From: Phytophthora colocasiae
Lineage: Eukaryota; Oomycota; Peronosporomycetes; Peronosporales; Peronosporaceae
Length of the DNA: 64,000 nt
Assembly (NCBI GenBank): GCA_018806915.1
Contig: JAGKQI010000104.1
Span: 1,612,001 to 1,676,000, forward strand
Reading direction: 5' to 3'
Shown: one piece after another, positions 30,914 through 41,574 of the stretch
How the letters are laid out: each line of letters begins with the position of its first letter
Numbering within the stretch: the first letter of the stretch is position 1
Notes under the pieces: model-generated
Told to the model about the DNA's origin: nothing
The model's input: only the letters and a program-made list of their open reading frames with translations
Database searches by the model: none
Program-made: the position numbers and the translations under genes

Positions 30914-31873
30914 CTATTCAGGATCGTTGTCGTCTGGCATCATGACCTCGAGCAGCATCCCGTAGATCTTGTTGACGACCGTGTGGAGATTGCCGGGCAC
31001 GCTGAAGTCGGAGTCGTTGCCGGTGAGCACGCTGGCACGGTCCGAGCGAATGGAGCCACCTTCACGCGACAAAAACACCCACGTCTGGAAGTCGGTACAT
31101 ATCCCCTTGATCATGTTGTACACTGGCTTGCCCTTCTTGTTGATGGAGCGCGCCGCTTCCATGGCCGCGAGGTTCTGGTGCTTGCCTTGGGCGAGATCCG
31201 TGCGCTTGGCTTCATTCACGACCACAAGCTTGTTACCGCGCTTGACCACGTAGTCGGCCTCGCCCACGCCGATGATCCCTTGAGCCTTGATCTCCACCTC
31301 GGTGTACAGTTGCAGCCTCTCACGCTGGTAGGCGTCCCAGTTAAGCTTGGCGAAGAGCTCGTCGTTGATCGGGCCCATGCAGTTGTTCAGGATGATGTCG
31401 ATGAACATCCGCCGGTCGTTCTCCGAGTTTTCCCATGGCACGCCGTGCGCTAGGCAGCGCGTCCGGTACTCCCGGTCGATCGCGCGCGCGTAGTCCGCCG
31501 GAATCTCGGTCGCTTGCTGCTTGTACGTGTAGATCTCCTGTTGCGTCAGCAGCGCTTCCGTCGTATTCCTTTCGAATTGGACGGGCTCGTCCGCGTTAAA
31601 GTGGTGCGTAGCGTCCTCTTGGCCGAAGATGTTGCCATTGTCCTCGCCGCCTTCTTCGCCATCGGCAGGCGCCTTGAGGGTACTCCACTTGCAGTCGTCG
31701 ATGAGCAGATGCAACTTAACGTGCTCTGGGCATTTCGTACATCTGCGCGCCAAGTGCTTACGCATGCGAATGACCAGTCCACACATGTTGAGGCCGCAGT
31801 ATTTGCATGTGGCGCGCTTGTTGGGCGCCACCTTGATGAAGTGCGCCCATAGTGGACTGGGAGGGCGAGGCAT
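30914..31873 (-). CDS. BED zinc finger fused to PD-(D/E)XK nuclease-like domain
   Basis: An intact 319-residue intronless ORF starting at the first ATG (31873). Residues 7-45 form a BED finger: SPLWAHFIKV, then Cys23-X2-Cys26, His40-X4-Cys45. BED fingers bind DNA and usually belong to hAT transposases. After an acidic linker, residues ~130-250 look like a PD-(D/E)XK nuclease core: GVGEADYVVKRG (Asp207), LVVVNEAKRTDL (Glu221-Ala-Lys223), and a following helix KHQNLAAMEAAR (Gln233). This is the classic D-(X)n-ExK-Q pattern of restriction-like and Crinkler-associated REase folds. There is no hAT catalytic region. Codon use resembles host genes, and no frameshift is seen. Role unknown: possibly a domesticated transposon protein or a sequence-guided nuclease. 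Confidence 0.65.
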   Translation of the reverse strand: MPRPPSPLWAHFIKVAPNKRATCKYCGLNMCGLVIRMRKHLARRCTKCPEHVKLHLLIDDCKWSTLKAPADGEEGGEDNGNIFGQEDATHHFNADEPVQFERNTTEALLTQQEIYTYKQQATEIPADYARAIDREYRTRCLAHGVPWENSENDRRMFIDIILNNCMGPINDELFAKLNWDAYQRERLQLYTEVEIKAQGIIGVGEADYVVKRGNKLVVVNEAKRTDLAQGKHQNLAAMEAARSINKKGKPVYNMIKGICTDFQTWVFLSREGGSIRSDRASVLTGNDSDFSVPGNLHTVVNKIYGMLLEVMMPDDNDPE

Positions 31874-32461
31874 CCACTTCAACTGAACACGAACTGTTGC
31901 TTTGGGTTACGAGAAGTTTTATACGAGCGAGTGGAGCAAAAGAAGCCGCTCGAATGACGGGGAGTTTGTATGCGCAAAAGGTTTTGAACAAACAAATGTT
32001 CCGTAAATTTTTGTCGGAATCCGACGCGAAATGTGATTTGGCACATATTTCGGGTAGTTTTCTGCCTCAATAAAGAAGTCTGTAAAACCGATAACCTTCC
32101 GAGCTGCATATCACCATTTTATGACCTGACAATAGTTTAAAATCAAACTGTCTTGTCTATTTCTTATAACCTTGCTAATTGCATGCAGACTCCAACCTCT
32201 TTATTGAGGCAGTTTAAAACTGTATACTGTTTTTTGTATGCATGTGGTACGCCTCCTGACAAGGGGCAAAAAATAATGTACCAGTATCGAGTACCATCAA
32301 CGCATCAACATCTCGCAAGAATTGATATTGCACCGATTTATAGAGGTTCAGTAAAAACGTTTGATTGGTCCATATATGTACCATATGTGACAGGAGTAAT
32401 TACGAGGTTAAATGAATGGTACACATGCAATTCAACTGCGCCATTTTGCCCTGCGAGCTCA
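31874..32461. other. AT-rich upstream region of the BED-nuclease gene
   Basis: Open frames on the plus strand (31852-32073, 32153-32473) have no recognised domain. The likely promoter of the leftward BED-nuclease gene is next to 31874, without an identifiable element. Confidence 0.35.
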
Positions 32462-32680
32462 GTGCTCGATTGACCACCCAGGAGGGTGAATTGAGGGGGT
32501 GACACCGAGCATCGGTGTCCCTAAGAGGGTTGTCCTGACCGCGAAGTTACTGAGGCTTGTAATTCCCCGTCGAGCACCCAGATGAGTATCCCTGCGATGT
32601 TGTTGTACTAACCCCCATCGTTGTAGCTCAACGGAAGAGCTCCCGAAAGGGAAGGTGGTGGTTCAATTCCACCCATCGAT
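32462..32680 (+). ncRNA. Structured RNA ending in a tRNA-like fold without anticodon arm
   Basis: 32617-32680 folds like a tRNA: a 7-bp acceptor (ATCGTTG with CATCGAT, one U-U mismatch), U8-A9, D-stem GCTC/GAGC with GG in its loop, and T-arm GGTGG-TTCAATT-CCACC. A 3-bp stem with a GAAA tetraloop (CCC-GAAA-GGG) replaces the anticodon arm. Polymerase III-like boxes A (TAGCTCAACGG) and B (GGTTCAATTCC) fit. Upstream, GTGCTCGA (32462) pairs with TCGAGCAC (about 32572), enclosing ACCC-AGGA-GGGT and GACACCGA-GCA-TCGGTGTC (32501-32519). No CCA is encoded, and no TTTT terminator lies close downstream. It could be a tRNA-derived SINE head, a processed tRNA-like RNA, or a decayed tRNA. Confidence 0.45.
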
Positions 32681-32764
32681 ATTCAATCTCGATTGCCTGT
32701 TGCCGATGTATTTGCTAACAGGGATAAAAATTGCAAGCTGCATTACAATGGACGCCGGACTGAG

Positions 32765-33700
32765 TTACAACCGCACCTTGAGCACACTTCGGCTGTGACT
32801 TGGTGCAGGATCTGCGATGCGGCCGACCGCGAGGCGCTGTTGGTAGGCAGAGATGCGGTCATTCAGGATACCCTCGCGATGCAGTTGACGAAGCACTTTG
32901 AGTACCGCGTTGGAACCCTTTGACGGTATACCTTGTGCACCCAGGAACGCTGTGATTTCTTGCGATGCTCGCTCTCCAAGCTGACGGACATTGTCTTTGT
33001 AGGTGGGTGATGATTCGTCGAGCGCGTACCCGTCGTCGATGAACAGCCGCATGAAGGCTACCAGTTGCTTGGAGTCGGACTTCTTGTGCTTGTTCGTGCT
33101 CAGCAATCCACGCGGAACTGCAGTATACCACGCGAACCAGGTGTCCACAAGTGGTATCGTCTTTGATCGGCGCCGGCGCTTCACTGGTACGTTTTCATCT
33201 TCGTCTCTTGATCGCTTCATTTGATTCTCACATGCCGATGTTTTACCTGCCGCGTATGAATTTGTAGACTCTAGCAAGTTGACTCGAGCCTCAAGGTTCC
33301 GATTGACCTCGATTAACCGTTCAATTAAGGCACTTTGGTGATCGAACACAACTTTGGCCTTTGCGTTTCCTCCCATTAGATCATCTGCTGTGGCTTTCGT
33401 GTGAGCAGTTGACCTCGCGAGTTGCTGTGACCATGCCAACAAGCTTGTTGTTGACACTCCAGACGCTTCGGTACAGCGCTGGATCGTCTTCATCGCGGGA
33501 GCGTCTTCATTGATCTTCATCAACGCCGGGTAATGTTGGATGATGGTTGCTGTCAGCACATCAATCACACCACTGCTGAGGTTGAAGGACTTGTTGGCAA
33601 GTGGCTGGCATTGAAGAGTTTGAAGCTAACCGCTCTGATTTCCTCTTGTGTGACCGAGTCGAAGATCCATGGTGTATATTATGACATTTGCTTACTCATT
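32765..33700 (-). pseudogene. Unknown protein with coiled coil and Trp-rich DNA-binding-like domain
   Basis: Main frame 33568-32765 lacks an ATG at its head. A coding-like segment in another frame (WIFDSVTQEEIRAVSF, ~33665-33600) probably precedes it with a one-base shift near 33590. Order: helical N-terminus, a coiled coil (ALIERLIEVNRNLEARVNLL), a nuclear-localisation-like KRRRRSK, then LVDTWFAWYTAVPRG and MRLFIDDGYALD, ending at 32765. The Trp-rich C-terminal part recalls GCR1-type DNA-binding domains found with tyrosine-recombinase (Crypton) elements, but I am not sure. No catalytic recombinase motif is visible. It could be a recently broken host gene. Confidence 0.4.
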
Positions 33701-34191
33701 TTGCCGTTCAGACATAGGATGTTAGAATGACTACAAAACGTGAAGCTTGTGCTACGGTGGAGGCTTGAAAAGTTGCAGTCGATACCTACTGCTACGAGAA
33801 CGTAAAGCAATTCTAATCAATGGCATACCACTAAGCAATCACGCTTTTAATGTAAAAAAAAACACAACCCCGCTTGCAAACGACTGGAATGTTTAGGTGT
33901 TAGCAGTATACTTTCCATTGTACACTCGACAAAAGTTTTCACGCACCCCAGTTTGTATCAATAGCTCAATCAATTTTTCGAGCTACACTATGCTATTAGA
34001 AATGGGTTTCCTATTGCTGCTACTTTTAGCTAACGATAGGGATATCGATGACGGTCGTTTGACTCTTATATATCGATGACGGTCGTTTGACTCTTATGTA
34101 CTACAAAATGATCGTGCCCTAATTATCATACAAAAGCACATGTAAGTCAATATGACGGGTCAAAAGGATAAAAAACCAGAAAGTGATTGCA
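33701..34191. repeat. AT-rich region with a dispersed repeat (copy A) and 27-bp tandem duplication
   Basis: 33930-34140 matches 43290-43470 in inverted orientation (for example 'cacgcaccccagtttgt', 'agggatatcgatg', 'cggtcgtttgactct', 'ctacaaaatgatc'). In this copy the segment ATATCGATGACGGTCGTTTG plus ACTCTTA is present twice in a row (about 34040-34100), and about 50 bp is inserted. No gene. Confidence 0.7.
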
Positions 34192-34963
34192 TTAACCCCT
34201 TGGTTCCCAAGAAATATACACCATAACACGCTAATGAACGTCATAAGTACACCATACGCACATTACTTCGAGTTTGTATGATGCATAGCCACGACATGAA
34301 GATCGGTGTATTAATTTTCAAAAGGTTTTATTTTCAATGTCGTCTAATATACACCTTTGTCGATCACATAGAGTCCTCAATGTCGTAACTTACCGCCACT
34401 ACTTCAGATCAGACAAGAACATAACTGCAGTCATGGCAACAAAAGGTACACCAATTCAAGGAAGTGTGTGTTACAACTCGACACTTCCTAACACTCATCA
34501 TTCGACACGCAGGCCTCTTATTGCTTTGAGCGTATACAGTATGTATTCCACTACACAATACTGTACTGCACCCTGGCCTACAAAACCCCCCATCAGGCTC
34601 CATTCCCGAGTTAAGGACCAACCCACAGGCTTTAGTTGACGCCTGAAATGTCCAAAATCAATGTCACGTGCCACCTCGACAGCGGATTCCTTTGTTCTGC
34701 GGCTTGTCAGATGTGCGCCATTGAGCTAATGAATGGTTTGTGTGACTGTCGGCACCTGGATTCTTTCCCGCTTTCAAATCATCAAGATAGATCGTCCTGG
34801 TTCTGAAGGTGGTCCAAATCACCTCTAGCATCTTATGCTCCAATTTAGACTTGATTAAAGTATTGCCCGATCCATTTTCTATTGTTAATTGCCGTATGTC
34901 GTAACTTACGACATAGTGATTTTGCTATGGCGTAAGATACGACGTTGGGAGTAGAGGGGTTAA
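34192..34963. mobile_element. TTAA-bounded non-autonomous piggyBac-like element
   Basis: Starts TTAACCCCTTGG and ends AGAGGGGTTAA, so both edges are TTAA followed inward by CCCCT. This is the piggyBac target site plus the usual CCC start. Internal frames are short. A near-terminal palindrome TATGTCGTAA-C-TTACGACATA lies at about 34895-34915. Borders are seen; the class is inferred. Confidence 0.4.
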
Positions 34964-34994
34964 GGTTGATCATATAAAGCGGTATTAGGCCGAA

Positions 34995-35327
34995 GATGGA
35001 CTCAAGAACAACGCACCGTCTTCCCTCGTTCTAGACGACTGGCGTTCACTTCAAAGTCATCTCAAATGCCATTACACCCTTGAATACAGGCTATACCTAA
35101 ATAGAACGCCTACCTTACCTCATCCCCCGCTTCGCGAGCTGATTAAGTCAACTATCGACCTGGAGGAATGGAACGAGAGGTACACCGCTCTACTGAGTGA
35201 GGATGACAATCGTGAGGAGGTTTCAATTGAACCTCCAGCTTGGTATTTACCGCAGATGACAAGTACAAGTCTCTATCACTGCCTCCGTTTCAGTCTTGCT
35301 CCCTCCACTGCCGACTATCCAACCTGA
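34995..35327 (+). CDS. Orphan open frame without ATG, possible exon or remnant
   Basis: Frame 35034-35327 and upstream reads about 110 codons without stop (SSLVLDDWRSLQSHLKCHY, LREIKS-like basic part, LEEWNERYTALLSEDDN, EPPAWYLPQM), ending at a TGA (35325-35327). The composition is protein-like. It has no ATG and no family I recognise. It may be an exon of a decayed gene or transposon. Confidence 0.25.
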   Translation, partial: DGLKNNAPSSLVLDDWRSLQSHLKCHYTLEYRLYLNRTPTLPHPPLRELIKSTIDLEEWNERYTALLSEDDNREEVSIEPPAWYLPQMTSTSLYHCLRFSLAPSTADYPT

Positions 35328-35664
35328 TGACGGAGTTCATGATTGACTTGGAAGAGTTAAATTGGTTACTCGATGCTGACTACATCTCGTCTATCAGGGA
35401 CAGAACTATTGAGTGATCTCAGTTCCATAAATGCAGCATTGAATTTGAATGACAACTGCAAAGTGATGTCAACGTTCACGTAAACTGAACACCAGGCAAC
35501 GGGAAGAATCTGACTGGCACGACTAGGACCGCAGCTTGCCTTGCATGTAGCCGGAGATGCAGATATAGAAGGCAACGACTATCCGCTTCCTGCTTTGAAT
35601 TTCTACGATAGGAAATTGAATCCATTATATCTATTGATTGTTCGTTTTTTTAAGGCAAAAACAA
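35328..35664. other. Gap before piggyBac-like element
   Basis: Nothing recognised; minor frames only. Confidence 0.3.
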
Positions 35665-38600
35665 TTAACCCCTCCAACCCGGAGCGACTTTGGTTTTTTT
35701 AAAATTGTATATGCAACTTACCATGAATTGATGTTTGTATATAAAGGGTTGGGCCACTTGGGAAACGGGGTAAAGTCAGTCGTGAACGGGTAAGGACCAG
35801 ACTAAACTGTTCATAAGGCGTATATTGGGAGCTGAATTGATCTGGACAGTCTGCATAATGCAGCATTACAGGACCGGTAATAGACAGGCACTGTACAGAT
35901 ACGTGTCATTCGCATCGGTCTATGCATTCGGTAGAGTTTTCATTTTTAGAAATTTCGAGGTGACAACGTCCCATACAAAGTGTCATAGTGTCCGATGGGG
36001 GGTCACCCACAGAAAGTAACGCCATCAGATGATTCTGTGCTGGCAGATCGAGGTACGTTTACTCAAATCAAGTGAAAAGACCAGCTGACAAAAGAGTCAG
36101 ATGGATTACTCACAGTCTCAGATAGAGCAAGCAATACGTTCGCGCAAGTAACCATCCTGATATCTTAGGCTGCTTATATTCTGTTCAAAGTTTTTTTATT
36201 TAAGTTACACCAAACACAACAATGCAGTTTACCAGATAATAGTCCATCCTACGTCGCTTTCCTCTACTAGCCGGATCCAGTGGTGTGAGAGGCGTGACAG
36301 GCGTTCCAGGCGTTGACGTGTCTGCAGCTCGACGCACTCTGATATTTCTACCAGTATCGACCGGAACCAACTTTCCGTTCATCCATTCTCGGAGCCAGAT
36401 ATCCCAGCATGTTATAGCTACTCCACGGATCTGTCGGCGCGGCTTCATTCACATAGGAACATTCGCACCGTGCTGCTGCATTCTTGACAAAAGAACTATG
36501 TTGTTGTCGCGCGTTTGTCCGCAACACGGAGAAGCGAGCAGACTTTGCACGCGCGCTGTCGGCGCTTCGGCTGCGTCGTCGTATTGCACCACTCATCAAG
36601 CTGGTGGGCAGCGTGAGTAGTTTGCCTACCTCCAGATCCTGCCTTATGAGGATTCGTGTGTACCAAACGTGTTGCCTTCATTCATATCGGACGCCTGCAG
36701 CTGCGAGAGCTGCAAATGCAGCTTCTTCATGTACTTCACAGGCGTCAATGGGCGAGACGACTTCTGCTTGTGGTAGGCTTTGTGGACTATGTAGCCATTC
36801 ACAATTGCTAGATCAATTAATCCCAACACCAGCGACTTGTAGTACTTTTTGAACCGCACAGCCCTCTGAATTGAGTACCGCTTCAAACGTAACTGGTCGT
36901 GGACATCCACGCCCTCCATGAAGGCGTGGTAATCCTTCACGACGCGTGGGCTAGGAACTTCGACTTTATCTGCGAATTCTTGGCCAGCAACACGATCCAC
37001 CTCTAGACTCCCGCCAGTGCACATGAAGGGAACCGGACGCGCGTCCCACCAGCTAACTGCAGTCATGTTTGGCACTAACTTTGATCTTAAAACTTTGAAG
37101 GATCCGCGAGCAATAGTAGCAGGTCTAGACTTCATTTTTTCAATGGCTCCTTTGCAATATCCCAGTCGGTTTGTCATAATAGTCCAACACAGTAGAATCC
37201 CATGAGCAGCAAATGAATTGCCAATGCCACCGACGTATAGAACCGATCCACGACAACAAGTCTCATTCCATTTATCCGGGAATCTGGCCCAAACACAGCG
37301 AGGAGATTGCGGACTACGGCAGCAGGCCCTGACTTCATATCTGTCTTGTGTGTATCACTGGAGTGCTGTTTCTTACCGCAGAAAACCTCGAACCTGCATT
37401 ATACAGCATACACATAGCAAAATATTCAGCTTTAGTCTGCATAATTCAGCATAAGAAAAACTTAGAACCAAAAAAAATACCTGATGCAGTAGGCGGTCAC
37501 CGCACTGCACAGTATAAAGAGCTTCGTGCCCCACTTATGGGTTTGTCTTTCATGTAGACACGCATATCTTGTTGAATGACGAGCGGCTAGGAAGCATCGC
37601 TACATCAAAAGCCAAGTGCGCCGGAGCCACATAACCTCGCTGAAATGTCTTTTGTAGAACTTCCACAACTGTGCGAATCTTCCATGCTCTATCTGTGACC
37701 GCCCTCGGATCAGAGTTTGGATTGAAATGTAGGTTTCGAGAAACCTCCATAAATCTATCGCGACGCAGCACGGATCCAAACGCTCCACGTGGAATACCGC
37801 CTTTCATCAGTAGTTTTCCAATGGTTTGCAAGTTTTTCGCGGTTGGGGGCAATCGTGCGTGCAATTAGGAGGCCGATAAAGCGACAAAGCTCGTGAGGTT
37901 GTATCGGTTTCACGCCTCTGTCTGGATGTCTCGCTTGGTCTGCTTTGGTAGTTGAGGATTGAGCCGGAATTTGCTACGGTAGCTTTTGTACCTTTCATCA
38001 ACACGAAGGGGTGCCATTTCACGCCCATACTCGTTTGAGCACACCGCAATGTGCTGCCACAGCACGACTGGTAGAAAGAAAAAGAAAAATGCAAGCGGAT
38101 AGTCAACATTGCGCAGTGCGTCAGCTGTGGGGCCCGAATACCCTTGCCGTAGCCCTAGGTAGCTTTGTGAGTTGTCCACAGGCTCGTACGGCGTGTTCAT
38201 GTCGTCAAACGTATCTGGTTCCTCCACATCTTCCCAACCAGACGCAGCCATTTCACGTAGAACATCGTTCTTGAGGTTACCAGCTAACACTGCGTCCTCT
38301 CCGTTCTCAGTCCTCTTTTCCTTCCAGGCGTGCGTGGTGCCATTCGCATCGGGTTGTCTGCTGGGGCTGGGATCTAACGTGCTCAGCCTAGTGGAACTGG
38401 AAAACATTCACAAGCGCCACAAGCACCTGGAGTATGGCCTCTACGCCGCTCCTGTCGGCTATGGAGCTGCAAGCTATGGATCGTTCAAGCAGCAAGCATA
38501 AGTATAAGGTCTTACAACCACATTATCGGTCTGCTGCTAGCAGACCGATAATGTCTCCTTCAAAACCATCAAGGAATTGCTTTGCGAATAGAACTTCAGC

Positions 38601-39893
38601 GGCAATCTCAGTCTCAGAAGCTTCAGATTCGTCTTCATCAGCTGGAATGTGCGTATCAGCGCATTCGTCATCTTCTCCACTGTCTTCATCCATAACCAAG
38701 TCGTCTTTTGCAGCAGCATTACCAGAATCCATGGCAGCATACTCGGCAGAGTCATCACCATCACACACCGTATTGAGCGAGTCGTCTATATCAACAAGTA
38801 GCTCACTGCTCACTCCTCCATCTTCATCTTCATCGTCAACTCCATCTCCAACACTACCATCTATAAAGCAACGAACCATACACAAATCAGCGAAATGCAG
38901 CACAATATGCAGCACAATATGCAGCACAAGATGCTGCATAATTGAAAACGTACCAGGCTGGCAATAGCTTCCTTCCTCGGCCGATTCCACCGATACATCG
39001 TCCACAGTCTCCACGGCTTCAAGCTCGGAGTCGTCGTCCAAGTTGTCCGGACTACCAACGCTGACATGGGGTGACGTAGCAATCAGTGTCGTGTTTGGCG
39101 GAGGTGTAGCCGCCATAGGGCTATCAGTAACAGCCAATGAGCGCCGCGTAGAGCGCGAAGACCGTCGACCTGCTCCAGGACTAGACGGTGGGGTTGTTTG
39201 GACGACTTGAACAGCGCGCCTCAGCTCAGCATCACCACGGGAAGGAAGACTGGATGTTCGCGCTCGAGTACGTAGCACTGTACATATAAAAACGTAACGT
39301 TAGTTACCAATTGATAATAACATCACTAAAGTACCTTACTGTTCGCATAATACTCCAGCACTGTTTTTTTCTCCCAGGAAAACGTCGACTCCTTCGACTC
39401 CGTCGGGGTTGCATCCGGGATGGACCTAGCGATATCTGTCGTCAAGGCCGCGGCTTGAAGTAGGCTTGTTAGTCCAGCATTGGTCTCTCAACTCACGCCA
39501 CACCAACCTCCAAGAAAGGTAACTCGACTTCACGTCGGCGTCATGATCTTGTTTGTGTCGGAATCGCACCATCTTGGGTCCCTACTTGTGTCCTAGGCGT
39601 GCAAAATCTCGAATAAAAAAAACCATCCGTCGGCGAGTAGCTGTCAGCCGTTACCTGTCAAATCGCATCAAAATCGTTTTTCTCAATTTTCTAAAATATG
39701 AGCGACTATCTCTTGCTGATCGGGTTTCGGTTATGTAACAGAAAAATATCATTTTGCCAAGATCGCTTATCTTAAAGTTTGTACACCCGCTGGCGAGGGA
39801 AAATACTCTCTTTACAAATTTCAAGTCTAAATTGCTATTATGTAGCATAATGCAGTTTATGAAAAAAAACTGCATTATGCAGCACGGGGTTAA
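35665..39893 (-). mobile_element. piggyBac-like element (family 1), degenerate
   Basis: Left edge TTAACCCC (35665-35672) and right edge GGGGTTAA (39886-39893) enclose a piggyBac-type transposase on the minus strand. Inside both ends, and scattered between, is the motif TGCATAATGCAGC or close variants (35855, 37440, 38885-38935, 39845, 39872). This is perhaps a repeated transposase-binding site. Beyond CCCC the two termini do not match well, so the borders are an inference. Confidence 0.4.
36200..39278 (-). pseudogene. piggyBac-type transposase (DDE_Tnp_1_7), frameshifted
   Basis: Pieces in order on the minus strand. An acidic Ser/Asp N-terminus (39278-38523) is broken by a block of TGCAGCACAATA repeats. 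A further N-terminal segment follows (38407-37910). The core comes next (37864-37550: LLMKGGIPRGAFGSV, RDRFMEVSRNLHFN, then LAFDVAMLPSRSSFNK). The C-terminal part follows (37177-36644: VSWWDARPVPFMC, VEVPSPRVVKDYHAFM, GVDVHDQLRLKRYS), including the GVD..D motif of the family. A Cys-bearing C-terminal tail is at 36600-36200. Several stops and shifts make it inactive. piggyBac elements insert at TTAA and excise without a scar. Confidence 0.75.
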
Positions 39894-40039
39894 TGAAAAA
39901 AAAAACGTTTATTATTCTTTTTTTTATGGTGATTCCTGATTTTAAACCAGTAAAGCAATCAACAACCAGTGTCCGGTTTCAACTACCTGTGACAGTGCAT
40001 TAAGGACGAAGACCTTATGATGCTAAGCTAAAGAAACTA
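39894..40039. other. AT-rich spacer
   Basis: Poly-A-rich, no gene. Confidence 0.3.
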
Positions 40040-41160
40040 GCTTCTAAAACTCTTCATTCGGACGATGTTCTGTATTTGAGAAAGACTGGTCATGACAGCG
40101 CAGCAGAGATAGATCTTCATGCACCGCTATCTCTTCTGCGTCATGGCGGACAGGACAAGCGACTGCGAGTTGCTGCGTGAATTCGCTTCGCCACTTTGTG
40201 TTGTCGTTCGACACCTGCTGTAGAAGCAGGGACCCTGTAAAATGACGTATGGCTTGCCAACAAGTTCTCTGCACAACACAGTGAATATCTTGCTCAGCAG
40301 ATTCTGGTTCTGTATTGTATCGACACAAACACACCCTGGCTTACGCTTTCCTTCACTGTCGGCAACTTTACAATGCCTTCGCAGAAGTTAATGAGTGCAA
40401 CCATAGACAAGCTGGACCACGCCATGATTAAACATTTTCAGGCAGACTGCTTTCAGGAGATTGCAGGAGTCAGAAATAAACGCAAACACGCATTCACAGG
40501 TGTAGCAGGAGGATTGATAAACTCGTTCAGCCTCGACATAACGGTCGGTATCTTGCCAAACACGCCGTCGGAGCTCTCTTTCTTCAGATTAGATTTCAGA
40601 TACTTAGCAAACCATGGACGGGGGTCGTGTACAATAAAATTAGACATGCTGCGCGACAGCACGTTTGTTGCCCCATCAACACCGACAGTAAGTCCTTGAG
40701 CACAACACAGCTTCTGCTTCATCAACATCATTATCGCTTGATAGCTGTCCGAAAGTACCACTAGCCAAAGGAGGAGAGTACGTTGGGTTGAGCATCTCAA
40801 AGACTTCCTGTACTCAGGGTAGTCAAAAAGTGAAAATTCGGAAACTGTCCGGGGAACAGCACGAGAGAACGCTAGATCAAGCGCAGATCGCTCGGGTTGA
40901 GAATAACGAGGATATGGCTTCGCCCTTAACTGGTCCACAATGGTTGGTGTGATGTCGCGCGTTGCACTGCAGTCATCCAGTGATTCCGCGAGACGACCAA
41001 TGGAACGCGTTATCCTCGGATAAGAAGCCTAATGGGAGGTAATACTCTTCGCACTAGCCGATATTGTTTCCCCACAATATGTGCAGGCCGCTCGTGCTAT
41101 CGTGAACGTACCCTTTGGGCGGTGAAAGTGCGACCACACTCCACTGCGCTTGCGCCCCAT
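40040..41160 (-). pseudogene. hAT transposase 2 (BED + DUF659 type), degenerate
   Basis: Minus strand. The BED finger is at 41160-41030 (RKRSGVWSHFHRPKG, CTYCGETISASAKSITSH). The DUF659-like region follows at 40938-40453 (RSALDLAFSRAVPRT, LTVGVDGATNVLSRSMSNF). The C-terminal dimerisation region is at ~40270-40150 (FYRVPASTAGVERQHKVAK). This is a different subfamily from the hAT at 21960-25500. Stops and shifts between the pieces mean it is inactive. Terminal repeats were not found by eye. Confidence 0.65.
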
Positions 41161-41574
41161 GCTTGAAATTCCGAGATGATCTTGCTGCCGCATGGCGGTT
41201 TGCAACCAGCCATTTCTATGTAAGACAATACACAGCACCTCTTGCACCATAGTAAGCCCATTTCTACATCGACGTAAGGCTAGGAAGTTTGAGCTTGTCG
41301 TCGGTGAGTCAATAAAAAAATCGAATCATTTTTTCAAATTGACTATTTTTTTTAACAAATTTGCATAAAAAACTATTCCATGATTATGCCCAGAGTTTTG
41401 GAGATTCACTTGAATAAAACACCTAGATCTTGTAATCGAATTGTACGCCTACTAGGCGTTTAATTATTTTAGAACGTCTGGGCGTCTAGAACGAGGGAAT
41501 TAATCTACAAGTATACATAAACATAGGTTATTACAACATCTAAAATATAAGCTTTGACAGTTTTCTCCAACCTC

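Noticed and set aside
32462..32616. Hammerhead or HDV-like ribozyme upstream of the tRNA-like fold
   Set aside because: I could not place a CUGAUGA/GAAA core or an HDV double pseudoknot; only simple hairpins are supported.
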